DNA from: Bacteroidales bacterium
GTDB taxonomy: Bacteria; Bacteroidota; Bacteroidia; Bacteroidales; UBA932
Reading direction: 5' to 3'
DNA: 64,000 bases
Assembly: GCA_017471045.1 (NCBI GenBank)
Contig: JAFUWZ010000007.1
Span: 1 to 64,000 of the forward strand
A program made the translations under genes and the position numbers. Below are positions 10,791 through 19,922 of the stretch, piece by piece; the first letter of the stretch is position 1, and every line of letters starts with the position of its first letter. The notes beneath the pieces are model-generated. The model saw only the letters and a program-made list of their open reading frames with translations. It was not told the DNA's origin and did not search any database.

Positions 10791-12011
10791 ATGGAAAAGA
10801 TTCTTGACCGCTTCCTCCGATATGTCTCCTTCGACACGCAGTCCTGCGAGGAGTCCGAAAGCCAGCCCAGCACCGCCAAACAGCTGAAATTGCTATCCCT
10901 GCTGCGGGACGAGCTCCTGGCGATGGGCGTCGAGGCCACCCTCGACGAATACGGCTATGTGATGGCCACCCTTCCCGCCAGCCCGGGCGTCCATGCGCCG
11001 AAAGTCGGCTTCATCGCCCATGTGGACACGGCGCCCGATGCCTCCGGAGCGGATATCAAGCCCCAGGTCATCCCCGACTATGACGGCGGAGACATCGCAC
11101 TCTCCGGCGTCCCGGGCCTCTACCTGAAGCCCTCGGAATTCCCCGAACTGCTGGACCACAAGGGCCAGACCCTGATCACGACGGACGGCACCACCCTGCT
11201 CGGCGCCGACGACAAGGCCGGCGTCGCGGAGATCATGACAGCCGTGCAGTACCTGGTCGAGCACCCCGAATGTAAGCATGGCGAAATCAAGATCGGCTTT
11301 ACGCCGGACGAAGAGATCGGCCGGGGCGTCGTCAAGTTTGACGTAGCGCGCTTCGGCGCGGACTATGCCTACACGATGGACGGCGGCGAAGTGGGCGAAC
11401 TGGAGTTTGAGAATTTCAACGCCGCCGCCGCGACGATCCGCATCCAGGGCCGCAACGTCCACCCCGGTTCCGCCAAAGGCAAGATGAAGAACGCCATCCG
11501 CATCGGGATGGAACTGGACAACCTGCTGCCCGTGGAGCAGAAACCCGAGTACACCGAGGGCTACGAAGGCTTCTTCCACCTGATCAGTTTCAGCGGCACG
11601 GTCGAGGAAGCGACCTTCTCCTATATCATCCGCGACCACGACCTCGCCCGCTACGAGGACAAGAAAGCGGTCATCCTCCGCTGCGTGGATTTCATCAACG
11701 CGAAATACGGAGAGGGGACGGCGACCGCCAACATCCGGCACCAGTACTACAACATGAGCAAACAGGTCGAACCGCACTACCACATCATCGAGAAGGCGAT
11801 CCGTGCGATGGAGATGGAGGGCATCCAGCCCAAGATCCAGCCCATCCGGGGCGGCACCGACGGGGCCAACCTCTCATTCATGGGACTGCCCTGCCCCAAC
11901 CTTTTCGCCGGCGGCCTCAACTTCCACGGCAAGATGGAGTTCGTCCCGCTCGAAAGCATGGAAGCCGCTTCGCGCGTCATCCTCAACCTGGTCAAACTGT
12001 TCACAGCATAA
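10791..12011 (+). CDS. pepT: Peptidase T (aminotripeptidase)
   Basis: A 406-residue cytoplasmic M20B metallopeptidase that removes the N-terminal residue from tripeptides. The two-zinc site is visible: HVDTAPD near residue 80, GADDKAG near 141 and TPDEEIG near 175, plus the dimerisation-domain block [16 protein letters not shown]. Length is standard. It is likely in one transcript with ybaK and is followed by a large inverted repeat before the convergent cytochrome operon. Confidence 0.97.
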   Translation: MEKILDRFLRYVSFDTQSCEESESQPSTAKQLKLLSLLRDELLAMGVEATLDEYGYVMATLPASPGVHAPKVGFIAHVDTAPDASGADIKPQVIPDYDGGDIALSGVPGLYLKPSEFPELLDHKGQTLITTDGTTLLGADDKAGVAEIMTAVQYLVEHPECKHGEIKIGFTPDEEIGRGVVKFDVARFGADYAYTMDGGEVGELEFENFNAAAATIRIQGRNVHPGSAKGKMKNAIRIGMELDNLLPVEQKPEYTEGYEGFFHLISFSGTVEEATFSYIIRDHDLARYEDKKAVILRCVDFINAKYGEGTATANIRHQYYNMSKQVEPHYHIIEKAIRAMEMEGIQPKIQPIRGGTDGANLSFMGLPCPNLFAGGLNFHGKMEFVPLESMEAASRVILNLVKLFTA

Positions 12012-12015
12012 GGAC

Positions 12016-12102
12016 GGCCGGCCAGGCAGGTTGCTGCAGGCAGCGTCCATTCTCGCTGCGCTGCGGCTGATGTGCTGCCTGCAGCAACCTGCTTGGCCGG
12101 CC
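12016..12102. repeat. Long near-perfect inverted repeat between convergent operons
   Basis: Arms 12016-12044 and 12074-12102 are 29-bp reverse complements with one mismatch, around a 29-nt loop. GGCCGGCC lies at the outer ends and the palindromic CTGCAG inside each arm. It sits in the 103-bp gap between pepT (+) and ccsA (-). It lacks a T-tract, so it is not a textbook terminator, although it could stop transcription from both sides or be a miniature palindromic element. Confidence 0.7.
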
Positions 12103-12114
12103 TTGAAAGCCGTA

Positions 12115-12915
12115 TCAGTACGTATGGACGCTGATGCCGCGGGCGGAGGGGAGGTAGTTGACGCCGTACCAGCACATCTGCAGCAAGAGGAAGCAGACCA
12201 CGAGCACGGCGAAAGCGGTACGGGGGTCCTGCCTGCGCTGGCGCAGGTGCAGGTAGCCCAGATAGCCCAGCCAGGTCGCGAAGGCCCAGGTCTCTTTCGG
12301 GTCCCAGGACCACCAGTCACCCCAGGCCTCCTTGGCCCAGAGCGCCCCCATCACCATGCCGAAAGTCAGGAAGGACCAGCCCACGCGGACGAGGACATCG
12401 CACCGCTTCATCTCCTCCAGGGTCGGCTCCGCACGGTGCCGGCCGGCCAGCCGTGAAGAGTGGATCCACAGATAGACGGCATAAAGGGTCACGGCGCCCA
12501 GCAGCGCATAGGCGAACATATACACGATCACATGCGGCACGAACCAGGGACTCTGCAGGGCCGGCATCAGGGGCCGGTTGTGGATCTCGGGCTTGAACAG
12601 GTTGACGGCCAGGAACACGACCGACATCATCGTGCTGAACGACAGGATCCACTTGTAGCGCCAGCTCAGATAGATCACCACGCCGATCAGCGAGAGGAAG
12701 AACGAATACCAGAGCCGCGTCTCCCCCATCGTGCGCATGGGCGGACGTTTCAGCGTCACCCACATGCCGACGATAAAGACCAGCATGGCCACTGTGCCCA
12801 GCAGGGAAGCCGAAGCGGCCGGCCAGGTCTTTTTCGATACAAAGGCCAGGACGGAACCGACGACCCAGCAGAGCGCCGCCGCAGCGGCAAACCAGACAAA
12901 CAAGCTCCAACTCAT
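12115..12915 (-). CDS. ccsA: CcsA/ResC-type cytochrome c heme-attachment protein
   Basis: A 266-residue protein with about eight membrane helices. The tryptophan-rich heme-handling motif WGDWWSWDPKETWAF lies near residues 195-209, with flanking conserved His residues (PHVIVY, HTY at the C-terminus). System II cytochrome c biogenesis uses ResB plus CcsA to export heme and attach it to CxxCH motifs outside the membrane. The start overlaps the resB stop by 4 nt, so the two are translationally coupled. As last gene of the operon it presumably matures the heme proteins encoded alongside. Confidence 0.92.
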   Translation of the reverse strand: MSWSLFVWFAAAAALCWVVGSVLAFVSKKTWPAASASLLGTVAMLVFIVGMWVTLKRPPMRTMGETRLWYSFFLSLIGVVIYLSWRYKWILSFSTMMSVVFLAVNLFKPEIHNRPLMPALQSPWFVPHVIVYMFAYALLGAVTLYAVYLWIHSSRLAGRHRAEPTLEEMKRCDVLVRVGWSFLTFGMVMGALWAKEAWGDWWSWDPKETWAFATWLGYLGYLHLRQRRQDPRTAFAVLVVCFLLLQMCWYGVNYLPSARGISVHTY

Positions 12916-14120
12916 CGCTTTCCCTCCTTTTTAGGCCGGCGACCGCCGGCCGAAATGAACATCAACACACCGGATGCGAGCAGCAGCCAGAGTCCAAAGG
13001 CAATCAGCGGATACCAGCCATCCTTGACGCAGAGCAGTTCACTCTCGTTGCTCCAGCGGCCGCGTGACATATCATAGCCGGACTGGTAAATGCGCCACGG
13101 GCCCAGCCGGGCCGGGTGATTGACCGAGATGTCCACCCGCTTCTCCCCCTTGCCGGTCAGCAGCGTCACGTCGGACAGGTAGCGCTTGGCCTGCCGGCGG
13201 GGCATACGGACGAGGCGTCCGTCGCTCAATTCCAGTTCTGATTCCTCAAACATGAAACTCCCGCAGCTGACCCAGCCCTCGACGGACTCGCCCGCGCGGG
13301 TCGCCCGCACCAGGGCGGCGGGACAGGCGCCGACGTGTTTGAGCTCGCGATACCCGTCCTCTCCCGGCATCCGGGCCGCCATGTCGAAAACTTTCAGGAC
13401 CTCCAGGTCCCAGCCCTCCACGGCCGCCAGGGCGCCGGCGGCATCGGCCTGCAGGAAATCCGCCGACAACTTGCCGACAGCCGGATCGACGACATGGAGG
13501 CGGGCCGGATACTCGTCGATCGTAAAATCGTTCAGGTTCAGCATGAAAGGCAATTCCACCTCCTGCCCGGACTCGTCCTCGCCGACGGCGACCGGCCGGT
13601 CCCGCTCCGCGGTCACCAGGGCCTCCACCTTGTCGCCGGAGCCGAAGAAGGCGCCCAACAGGACAAGGAACACAGCCAGATGCGACAGCGTCGGGACGAA
13701 ACGCCGGGTCCGGATATGGTGCAGACCCGAGACGACCGAGATGCCGATTCCCGTCATCATATAGAGCATCAACAGGTTGAAGGCCCAGCTGGAGCGCATG
13801 TCCGTCCAGCCCAGGGCGCCCAGGGCACCGCCGGTCTCCCCTGTCTGGGGGACCAGGCCGAAGATCACGGAGAGAAGCGTCACCGAAGCGATGGAGGCAA
13901 ACCCGGAATACGGATCGGACAAACGCCGCAAACGCGGGAAGCGGTCGGACAATATATAGACCAGCACCAGCGCATAAACATAGACCAGCGCCGCAACCGC
14001 GCTCCAAGGATAATGGAGCAGATGCGGCGGGACGGCGCCCAGCAGGAATTGCAGCACGACACCCAGCAGGAAAAGCAGGGCGCAGCACAGGAAGGCGCGT
14101 TTATAACCCCAGGGAAGCAT
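12912..14120 (-). CDS. resB: ResB-like cytochrome c biogenesis protein
   Basis: A 402-residue membrane protein with helices at the N-terminus (about 8-30, 38-58, 72-92, 108-128, 138-160), a large soluble domain (about 165-365) and a final helix near 372-392. This is the topology of ResB, which works with CcsA in system II cytochrome c assembly. HPARLGPWRIYQSGYD near the end is the best conserved block. It is 12 nt downstream of the TIM-barrel gene and overlaps ccsA. The match is fold- and context-based, since ResB proteins diverge strongly. Confidence 0.85.
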   Translation of the reverse strand: MLPWGYKRAFLCCALLFLLGVVLQFLLGAVPPHLLHYPWSAVAALVYVYALVLVYILSDRFPRLRRLSDPYSGFASIASVTLLSVIFGLVPQTGETGGALGALGWTDMRSSWAFNLLMLYMMTGIGISVVSGLHHIRTRRFVPTLSHLAVFLVLLGAFFGSGDKVEALVTAERDRPVAVGEDESGQEVELPFMLNLNDFTIDEYPARLHVVDPAVGKLSADFLQADAAGALAAVEGWDLEVLKVFDMAARMPGEDGYRELKHVGACPAALVRATRAGESVEGWVSCGSFMFEESELELSDGRLVRMPRRQAKRYLSDVTLLTGKGEKRVDISVNHPARLGPWRIYQSGYDMSRGRWSNESELLCVKDGWYPLIAFGLWLLLASGVLMFISAGGRRPKKEGKR

Positions 14121-14132
14121 GACGGGAGCCGG

Positions 14133-15041
14133 TTAAGCCTCTTCCCACTGCTGACGCAGCAGCTCGACGGCCGCCGGCACGAGGACCTCACGGTCGCCGC
14201 CGCAGCCACATTCGAAGCTCACGAAATAGGGATAGTTCAACTCCTTGAGGGCCTTGAATCCCTCGACGAAGCGGTCCACTTCCGGATTCTCCCCGGGCAT
14301 CTTGCGGTTGCCTTTGGAGGCCATATGGACATGGCGCAGGTACTGCGTCCCGGCGGACATGAAGGCCCCGTAGTCCGAAGTCTCTTCCTTCATGTGCCAG
14401 AAGTCGCCCATGCACTTGACGCCTTCGCTCCGGGCATCCCGGCAGATCGCAGCGGCATCCGCGACCTGACGCATGTAGAACGCCTCCTTGCGGTTGAGCG
14501 GTTCGAGAATCACGGTCGTACCGCACTTGAGGGCGTATTCACCCAGTTCGTGCAGCTGCTCGCAGAGATAGTCGCGGGTCTCCTGCGTATGGGGCAGGCA
14601 GGGTTTCTGGTGATTGAACGCCGGTACCATGATGACGCCGGTCGAGCCGATCCGGCCCGCCGCCTCGACGATTTCACGCATGGACGTGTCGAACTCCGCT
14701 TTCACGGCCGGGTCCTCGGCGAGGATGAAGCCGCGGAAGCCGGCACAGATGGCCGAAACCTTGATGGAGCGGCCGCGCAGGTTCTGCGTGATTTCGTCGA
14801 AGTGCTCGAGCAGATACTGGCCGCCGGGCTCATACCCTTCGATGCCGAGCTTCTCCATGAAGTCAAGCTTTTCGGCCAGGGTCTCGCCGGGAGCGATGCC
14901 GTGCTGGAAGGAAAGGTGGAGCGGGACCTGGGCCGGCTTCGCCTTCGGCGCACAGCCGGACAGAAGGCCCAGGGGAGCGGAGGCCGCCGCCAACGCGCCG
15001 GCCCCCATCAGGCCTGTTTTGAAGAAATCTCTCCTGTCCAT
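14133..15041 (-). CDS. Tat-exported lipoprotein TIM-barrel enzyme (sugar isomerase/epimerase-like)
   Basis: A 302-residue protein of the xylose-isomerase-like (AP endonuclease 2) superfamily. The N-terminus has a twin-arginine motif (RRDFFK) and a lipobox (LLSGC), so it should be a folded periplasmic lipoprotein. Likely metal ligands are Glu in VILEPLNR, Asp and His in MGDFWHMKE, His in LRHVHMAS and Glu in VSFECGCG. Relatives isomerise or epimerise sugars, and some act on 3-keto-sugars. It lies 3 nt after the Gfo/Idh/MocA gene, which suggests consecutive steps on one carbohydrate. The reaction is not known. Confidence 0.8.
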   Translation of the reverse strand: MDRRDFFKTGLMGAGALAAASAPLGLLSGCAPKAKPAQVPLHLSFQHGIAPGETLAEKLDFMEKLGIEGYEPGGQYLLEHFDEITQNLRGRSIKVSAICAGFRGFILAEDPAVKAEFDTSMREIVEAAGRIGSTGVIMVPAFNHQKPCLPHTQETRDYLCEQLHELGEYALKCGTTVILEPLNRKEAFYMRQVADAAAICRDARSEGVKCMGDFWHMKEETSDYGAFMSAGTQYLRHVHMASKGNRKMPGENPEVDRFVEGFKALKELNYPYFVSFECGCGGDREVLVPAAVELLRQQWEEA

Positions 15042-15044
15042 AGC

Positions 15045-16391
15045 CTATATGCCTTTCCGGCCCTTGTCCATGCCCGGGACCGGGATGTCGCGGGTCATGT
15101 CCATGGGACCCATTTCGAGTTTGGCCGGCAAGTAATCGAGCTGGGAGGCGCTGATGTCTTCCCACTTGACGTTTTCGCCGGAATAGGCGGCCTCGCGGCC
15201 CATAATGCCGGCCAGGCAGGAAACGGCGGTCTCCTCGGCCTCGACGTGCATCTCGCCCTTGCGGATGTGGTTGACCCAGTCGACGTGCTCCAGGACATAG
15301 GGGTTGTTCTGGGTGTGCTCCGCCTTCTCAGCCTCCATGTCATACTCCCAAAGGACGTTGCCCTGATAGTCGTAAATCGCATGTTTGTCGCTGCGCCAGT
15401 AGCCCTTGGTGCCGTGTACCTCCTCGCGGATCACGGTCGTGCATCCGTCAATCTGACGGCACATGCTGTGGCAATGGACGCCGTTGCCGAAGTTGAAATC
15501 GACGCTGAACTGGTCGTACTGGTCACCGGTGATGCGGCGCTCGCGGGAACCCATCGCGTGGGCGCGGGTCGGCTTGAGGCCGGACATCCACATGAAGACA
15601 TCAATGTTGTGGACATGCTGCTCGACAATATGGTCACCGGAGAGCCACTTCCAGTTGACCCAGTCACGGATCATCCACTCCATGTCACTCCAGCCCTTCT
15701 GGCGCTCGCGATACCAAAGCATGCCCTGGTTCCAATAGACGTTGCCGCTGGTGATCTGGCCGATCATCCCCTCGGAAATCTTCTTGTACGCCTCGACATA
15801 GTGGCGCTGATGGTGACGCTGCGTGCCGGTGACGACGCACAGGCCCTTCGCCTCGGCCTGCTTGGAAGCGGCGATGCAGGTGCGGTAGCCCTTGGGGTCC
15901 ACGCAGATCGGCTTCTCCAGGAAGGAATGGACTCCCTTCTCGACCGCATACTTGAACTGGTCGGGACGGAAGACCGGCGGGGTGGTGAGGATGACCATGT
16001 CCACCCTGTCAATGACTTTCTTGTAGGCGTCGAAGCCCAGGAAGCAGTTCTCGTCGGGGACGACCTGGCCGCGCTCGGCCAGTTTCGTCTTCACGTCGTC
16101 GATCCGGTCCTGGAAGACATCGCCCAGGGCGACCACCTTGATGCCGTCGGCGGCATCAAGCAGGTTTTGCACGGCGCCGCTGCCGCGTCCGCCGCAGCCG
16201 ACGAGACCGACCTTGAGTTCACGGCCGTCAACGGCCTTGTCCGGGAGTTCCGGGACATAGTAGGAACCGGGCTCGCGCAGGGGCGTAACCTTCTCTTTAG
16301 TGCTGCAAGATGCCAGACCCAAGGCGCCGGCGGCGCCCAGGACGGCGGAGTAAGAGAGAAACTCTCTTCTGCCCATTTTGTTGTCGCTCAT
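15045..16391 (-). CDS. Tat-exported lipoprotein Gfo/Idh/MocA oxidoreductase
   Basis: A 448-residue NAD(P)-dependent dehydrogenase-fold protein. A Tat signal (GRREFLSY) and lipobox (LGLASC) place it in the periplasm. The Rossmann domain starts at KVGLVGCGGRGSGAVQNL (about 61-78); the EKPICVDP motif with the catalytic-type Lys lies near residue 160. Periplasmic members tend to hold their cofactor tightly and need an external electron sink. In Bacteroides, related proteins make 3-keto-glycosides. Here tetraheme cytochrome and heme-assembly genes sit in the same operon, which would provide that sink; this link is inferred. Confidence 0.88.
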   Translation of the reverse strand: MSDNKMGRREFLSYSAVLGAAGALGLASCSTKEKVTPLREPGSYYVPELPDKAVDGRELKVGLVGCGGRGSGAVQNLLDAADGIKVVALGDVFQDRIDDVKTKLAERGQVVPDENCFLGFDAYKKVIDRVDMVILTTPPVFRPDQFKYAVEKGVHSFLEKPICVDPKGYRTCIAASKQAEAKGLCVVTGTQRHHQRHYVEAYKKISEGMIGQITSGNVYWNQGMLWYRERQKGWSDMEWMIRDWVNWKWLSGDHIVEQHVHNIDVFMWMSGLKPTRAHAMGSRERRITGDQYDQFSVDFNFGNGVHCHSMCRQIDGCTTVIREEVHGTKGYWRSDKHAIYDYQGNVLWEYDMEAEKAEHTQNNPYVLEHVDWVNHIRKGEMHVEAEETAVSCLAGIMGREAAYSGENVKWEDISASQLDYLPAKLEMGPMDMTRDIPVPGMDKGRKGI

Positions 16392-16427
16392 ATTGCTTCA
16401 GTTTTAGTTTTATATTGCCAATGATGA

Positions 16428-17951
16428 TTATCTCAACACTTCCGGCACCTCGCACACGACACGGAAGCCGATGCCCTTGATATCGGAGTACCACCAGATG
16501 CTCTTGGGATTCTGCGGATCGGTCCGCAGCCAGGCATCGTGCTCCGTATGCCGGCGGGATGCGCTGCGCACATCCGCCGCATCGTCGGCGTACATGCCGC
16601 CGCGCACGACATGCTCCTCGCCGCCGGCGGGACCCGTGGGATCCACCGCCCCGTCTTCCAACTGCGCGTAGGCGTCGGGCGCATACCAGTCCGAACAATA
16701 CTCCAGGACGTTGCCGTTCATGTTCTTGAGCCCGAAGGGATTGGCCCGGACCTGCGAAGGCTCGGCCGTACGGCCCTTGCTGTTGGCCGCATAGACGATG
16801 CTGCTCGCGATCAGAGCGGTGTCGGCCTTGGAGAAGTGGCGCCAGAAGCCGCGGTCGGAGAACTTCTTGGGACTCCCCTCGAAGAAATAGGGTGTCGCAG
16901 TGCCGCCACGGGCCGCATACTCCCATTCCGCTTCGGTCGGCAGGCGGTAATGCTTGCCGGTCTTGAGGGACAGCCACTCGCAGAAGGTCTCGGCAGCGTA
17001 GTGGGTCATCGTCAGCGCCGGACGGTCGCCCATGCCCCAGCCCTGGTCGGGATTGCCGAACGGCGGCGTGGGGCCGGAAATGGCGTCCAGCTCGTGCCGG
17101 GCGTTGCGCTCATACACGGTCTCGGGCGGCGTGCGGCCCTCCGACATCGTCTCGGCATAGAAAGCCCAATACTGGTCCCAGGTCACTTCAACCTCGCCCA
17201 TGAAGAAGGAGGAAACGGTCACGTTGCGCTGCGGGGACTCGTCTTCGCCGTGGAAAGGCTCGCCCTTCGGGCTGCCCAGCAGGAAACTGCCGCCCGGGAC
17301 GGCGACCATCTTCAGGGATACGGGCGTGCCAGGGATGGTTTCCTCAAAATTCTCGAAGGCCGTGAGCGTGCGGGGCTCCGTGTAGATTTCCTCGTTGGAC
17401 ACGGTCCGGACCGGGACGCCGGTCATCTTCTTGTGCTGGTAATTGGGGTTGTGGTGCCCGACGTCAAGATGGCAGCTGATGCACTGCAGGCCCAGTTCCT
17501 TCTCATGCTCCTGATAGTACAGGTGGGCGATCACGCCGTCGTCGGAGATCCCGGAGGGGAACAGGTTGACATGGCACGCCTTGCAAGATTCATTATAAAC
17601 GATCTTGACGGCGTGGTCCAGCTCCTTCTTGCTCTCGAAGTCGAGTTCGTCCTTGTCCTTGGTGATATAGGCCCACACATCCTTCATGCCGGTCCTGGCC
17701 TTGGCGGCATAATAGCCTTTGGAGCCCTTGGGCGGCAGATGGCAGGCAGCACAGTCGGTCTTGACGCCGCTGTCATTGTTGTAATGGACCGACATCTTCC
17801 AGGCTGCATCGGCGTCCGGATGGACGTGGCAGGACATGCAGTACTCGTTGGTGGAGGTCTTGTCCATCGCGCTGCCCAGGAGGATCATCAGGATGACCCC
17901 CAGCACCAAGCCGGCGAGCAGCAGCAGGAAATATGTGGTCTTTCTGGACAT
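16428..17951 (-). CDS. Tetraheme NapC/NirT-type cytochrome fused to an FGE-like domain
   Basis: A 507-residue fusion. An N-terminal anchor helix (about 7-28) precedes a NapC/NirT/NrfH-like region with four CxxCH heme sites: CMSCH 38-42, CAACH 67-71, CKACH 123-127 and CISCH 157-161. Residues about 212-505 form a formylglycine-generating-enzyme (SUMF1/PvdO-like) domain, recognised by MVAVPGGSFLLGSP, LPTEAEWEYAARGG, NGNVLEYCSDWY and GFRVV. The Cys pair of genuine FGEs is missing from the RGGMYADDAADVR segment, so sulfatase activation is unlikely. NapC proteins pass electrons from quinols to periplasmic partners. ATG 17951 was preferred to GTG 17966. First gene of the five-gene operon. Confidence 0.88.
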   Translation of the reverse strand: MSRKTTYFLLLLAGLVLGVILMILLGSAMDKTSTNEYCMSCHVHPDADAAWKMSVHYNNDSGVKTDCAACHLPPKGSKGYYAAKARTGMKDVWAYITKDKDELDFESKKELDHAVKIVYNESCKACHVNLFPSGISDDGVIAHLYYQEHEKELGLQCISCHLDVGHHNPNYQHKKMTGVPVRTVSNEEIYTEPRTLTAFENFEETIPGTPVSLKMVAVPGGSFLLGSPKGEPFHGEDESPQRNVTVSSFFMGEVEVTWDQYWAFYAETMSEGRTPPETVYERNARHELDAISGPTPPFGNPDQGWGMGDRPALTMTHYAAETFCEWLSLKTGKHYRLPTEAEWEYAARGGTATPYFFEGSPKKFSDRGFWRHFSKADTALIASSIVYAANSKGRTAEPSQVRANPFGLKNMNGNVLEYCSDWYAPDAYAQLEDGAVDPTGPAGGEEHVVRGGMYADDAADVRSASRRHTEHDAWLRTDPQNPKSIWWYSDIKGIGFRVVCEVPEVLR

Positions 17952-17973
17952 CGGCGATAGGCGCACAATCGTA

Positions 17974-18005
17974 CAAATTTATTCTTTTTTCCGCTGATAT
18001 CCAAT
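17974..18005 (-). promoter_or_regulatory. Promoter of the cytochrome operon
   Basis: On the minus strand TAAATTTG (17981-17974) fits the -7 consensus; an ATTG at 18005-18002 lies 20 nt upstream as an imperfect -33 box. It precedes the tetraheme fusion gene by about 20 nt. It shares the 120-bp intergenic region with the divergent plus-strand promoter. Confidence 0.45.
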
Positions 18006-18030
18006 TTTAGTTTTTTCTTATCCTTGAATC

Positions 18031-18061
18031 CTTGATTATCTTGCAACAAAGCGTATCTTTG
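18031..18061 (+). promoter_or_regulatory. Promoter of the divergent membrane protein/heme propeller pair
   Basis: CTTG at 18031-18034, then 19 nt, then TATCTTTG at 18054-18061: a near-consensus -33 and a full -7 box at ideal spacing. The start codon at 18072 is only 10 nt further, so the mRNA leader would be very short. Together with the minus-strand promoter it makes this a compact divergent control region. Confidence 0.6.
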
Positions 18062-18071
18062 TTCAGATATC

Positions 18072-19922
18072 ATGTTGAAAGACCGTTCCATACCGCGCCG
18101 TCCGGAGACCACACCCGCACCGGGAAGGGCGGAGAAGTATTTGTCGGGATGGGGTGCAGCCGTGTTTTTCGTGGCTGCCTTTGTCGCATTGTGGATCTAT
18201 CTGGAGCGGACGCAGCTTTACCTCTTCCATTACCGGGAGCAGCAGCAGGTCTTTCTGATGGACTGGCACTATGGGCTCGGACTGATGAAGCGTCCCGGAG
18301 GGTTCTCCCGGCTGGTCTCGCAGTTTCTCATCCAGTTTTTCCAGGTCCCGCTTGTCGGATCTGCCGTAACAGCCCTGCCCGGGGTTCTCTCCGGTGCCTT
18401 CCTGTGGGGGATCTGCCGCCGGATCAAGGACTGCGTCGGGCTGCTGCCCCTGTGCATGGCCCCCTCCCTGCTCCTTCTGACAGCGCTGACCGACACCTAT
18501 CTGTCGTACCAGGCGCTGGCGGCGTTCACCCTGGCCGTCGCACTGCTCTGGATCTACGCCGCCGGGGTCTCCACGCGCCGGATCGGGATCCGCCTGGGTA
18601 TCGGGGCTGCCCTCACGCTGCTCTCCTTCATCCTTTGCGGGCCCTTCATGATGACGGTCGTCGCCCCGGGGATACTGCTCTTCGACCTGTTCACGCGACG
18701 CGAAAAGGCGCCCCTGCAGACGGTCCAGCTCCTGCTGGCGTTCCTGGCCGGATCGGCCGGGATCTTGTGCGGCCTGTTGAGGGACATGCCGGAGGCCTTC
18801 CTCTGCGAGGCTTTTTATGAGGCCATGCTGGAGGCTCCCTACGGCCTCAACCTGTGCTGGATCGCCACGCTCGCCTGCCTGACCGTCTTTTTCCTGCTCT
18901 CTTTTATCCGGAGGATCCCGGTAGCGGCCGGCCTTGCAGCGGCGCTGTTGCTGACGGTCCTGTCCGCCTTCCTCTACAAAGAGGGGGTCCGCAAAGCCTT
19001 GAACCCACGGGTCTATGCAACGGAGCGGATGTATGATTTCCTGTGCGCCGGGCGCTGGGACGACATCCTGCGGGACCCGGCAGCACATTACAACAACTAC
19101 CTGATCACCAATATCGTCAACATGGCCCTCTCCCGGAAGGGGACCCTTCTGGAAGACCTGTTCTCCTACCCGCAGAACGGTCCGCTGTCCCTGCTCGCCG
19201 CCGACGAGAAGGACCTGCAGACGATCCCCCTCCTGCAGGTCATCAGCCAGGTCCATTACCATTTCGGGAACGTGGCCTGCGCCCAGAATCTGGGCTTCGA
19301 CGTCTTTGTGGGCCGGCGCGACGGCAATCCCTCGATGCTGCAGATGTTGGTGAAGACCAACCTGATCACCGGGGCGTACGGCGTGGCGGAGAAGTACATC
19401 GCCCGCCTGGAGAAGACCTGGCGCTATGCGGACTGGGCGCACGGGATGCGGCGTTTCCTGTGGGACGACGCGGCGGTGGACGGCGACCCGGAGCTCGGGT
19501 CCAAACGGCGGGGCCTCCCCCGGGAAAACGCCTTTCTGTTTACACACGGCGTATATAAGGAGATGCAGGACATCCTGGAGGCCAACCCGTCCGACCGGAC
19601 GGCCCGGGACTACCAGCTGGCACTGCTGCTCCTGATGAAAAACAATGCGGCCATCCGCTCCTTCGTGGAGGCCCGTTTCGGGACTCCGGTGCTGCCGGAA
19701 GTGCCCCCGCTGGTCCAGCAGGCCCTGATCGCCGCCTCGGAAGAAGATCTGGACTGGTGCCGCGCGCACGGGGTCGGGCAGGAAGTCCTGGACCGGTACC
19801 GGCGGTTCCGGGAACGCTATGCGGAGTGCGTCCGGAGCCGGGAAAATCCGGCACAGGCGCTGCGGAGGGAGTTCGGGTCCACGTACTGGTATTATTTTCT
19901 TTTCAAGGAGTTCCAGACATGA
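18072..19922 (+). CDS. Polytopic membrane protein with C-terminal helical domain (DUF6057-like)
   Basis: A 616-residue protein of unknown function. About ten membrane helices fill residues 30-310 (starting GWGAAVFFVAAFVALWIYL), followed by a soluble helical region (about 315-616) that reads like a repeat solenoid. It resembles the DUF6057 family of Bacteroidetes as far as I can tell. The stop overlaps the start of the next gene (ATGA at 19919-19922), so the two are translationally coupled. Its divergent position next to the cytochrome operon and its heme-protein partner suggest a role in the same redox system; no activity can be assigned. Confidence 0.7.
   Translation: MLKDRSIPRRPETTPAPGRAEKYLSGWGAAVFFVAAFVALWIYLERTQLYLFHYREQQQVFLMDWHYGLGLMKRPGGFSRLVSQFLIQFFQVPLVGSAVTALPGVLSGAFLWGICRRIKDCVGLLPLCMAPSLLLLTALTDTYLSYQALAAFTLAVALLWIYAAGVSTRRIGIRLGIGAALTLLSFILCGPFMMTVVAPGILLFDLFTRREKAPLQTVQLLLAFLAGSAGILCGLLRDMPEAFLCEAFYEAMLEAPYGLNLCWIATLACLTVFFLLSFIRRIPVAAGLAAALLLTVLSAFLYKEGVRKALNPRVYATERMYDFLCAGRWDDILRDPAAHYNNYLITNIVNMALSRKGTLLEDLFSYPQNGPLSLLAADEKDLQTIPLLQVISQVHYHFGNVACAQNLGFDVFVGRRDGNPSMLQMLVKTNLITGAYGVAEKYIARLEKTWRYADWAHGMRRFLWDDAAVDGDPELGSKRRGLPRENAFLFTHGVYKEMQDILEANPSDRTARDYQLALLLLMKNNAAIRSFVEARFGTPVLPEVPPLVQQALIAASEEDLDWCRAHGVGQEVLDRYRRFRERYAECVRSRENPAQALRREFGSTYWYYFLFKEFQT

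Noticed and set aside
13335-16424. 1,029-codon plus-strand frame across resB, TIM-barrel and Gfo/Idh/MocA genes
   Set aside because: It is the antisense shadow of three recognisable proteins and contains no motif; ordinary in GC-rich DNA.
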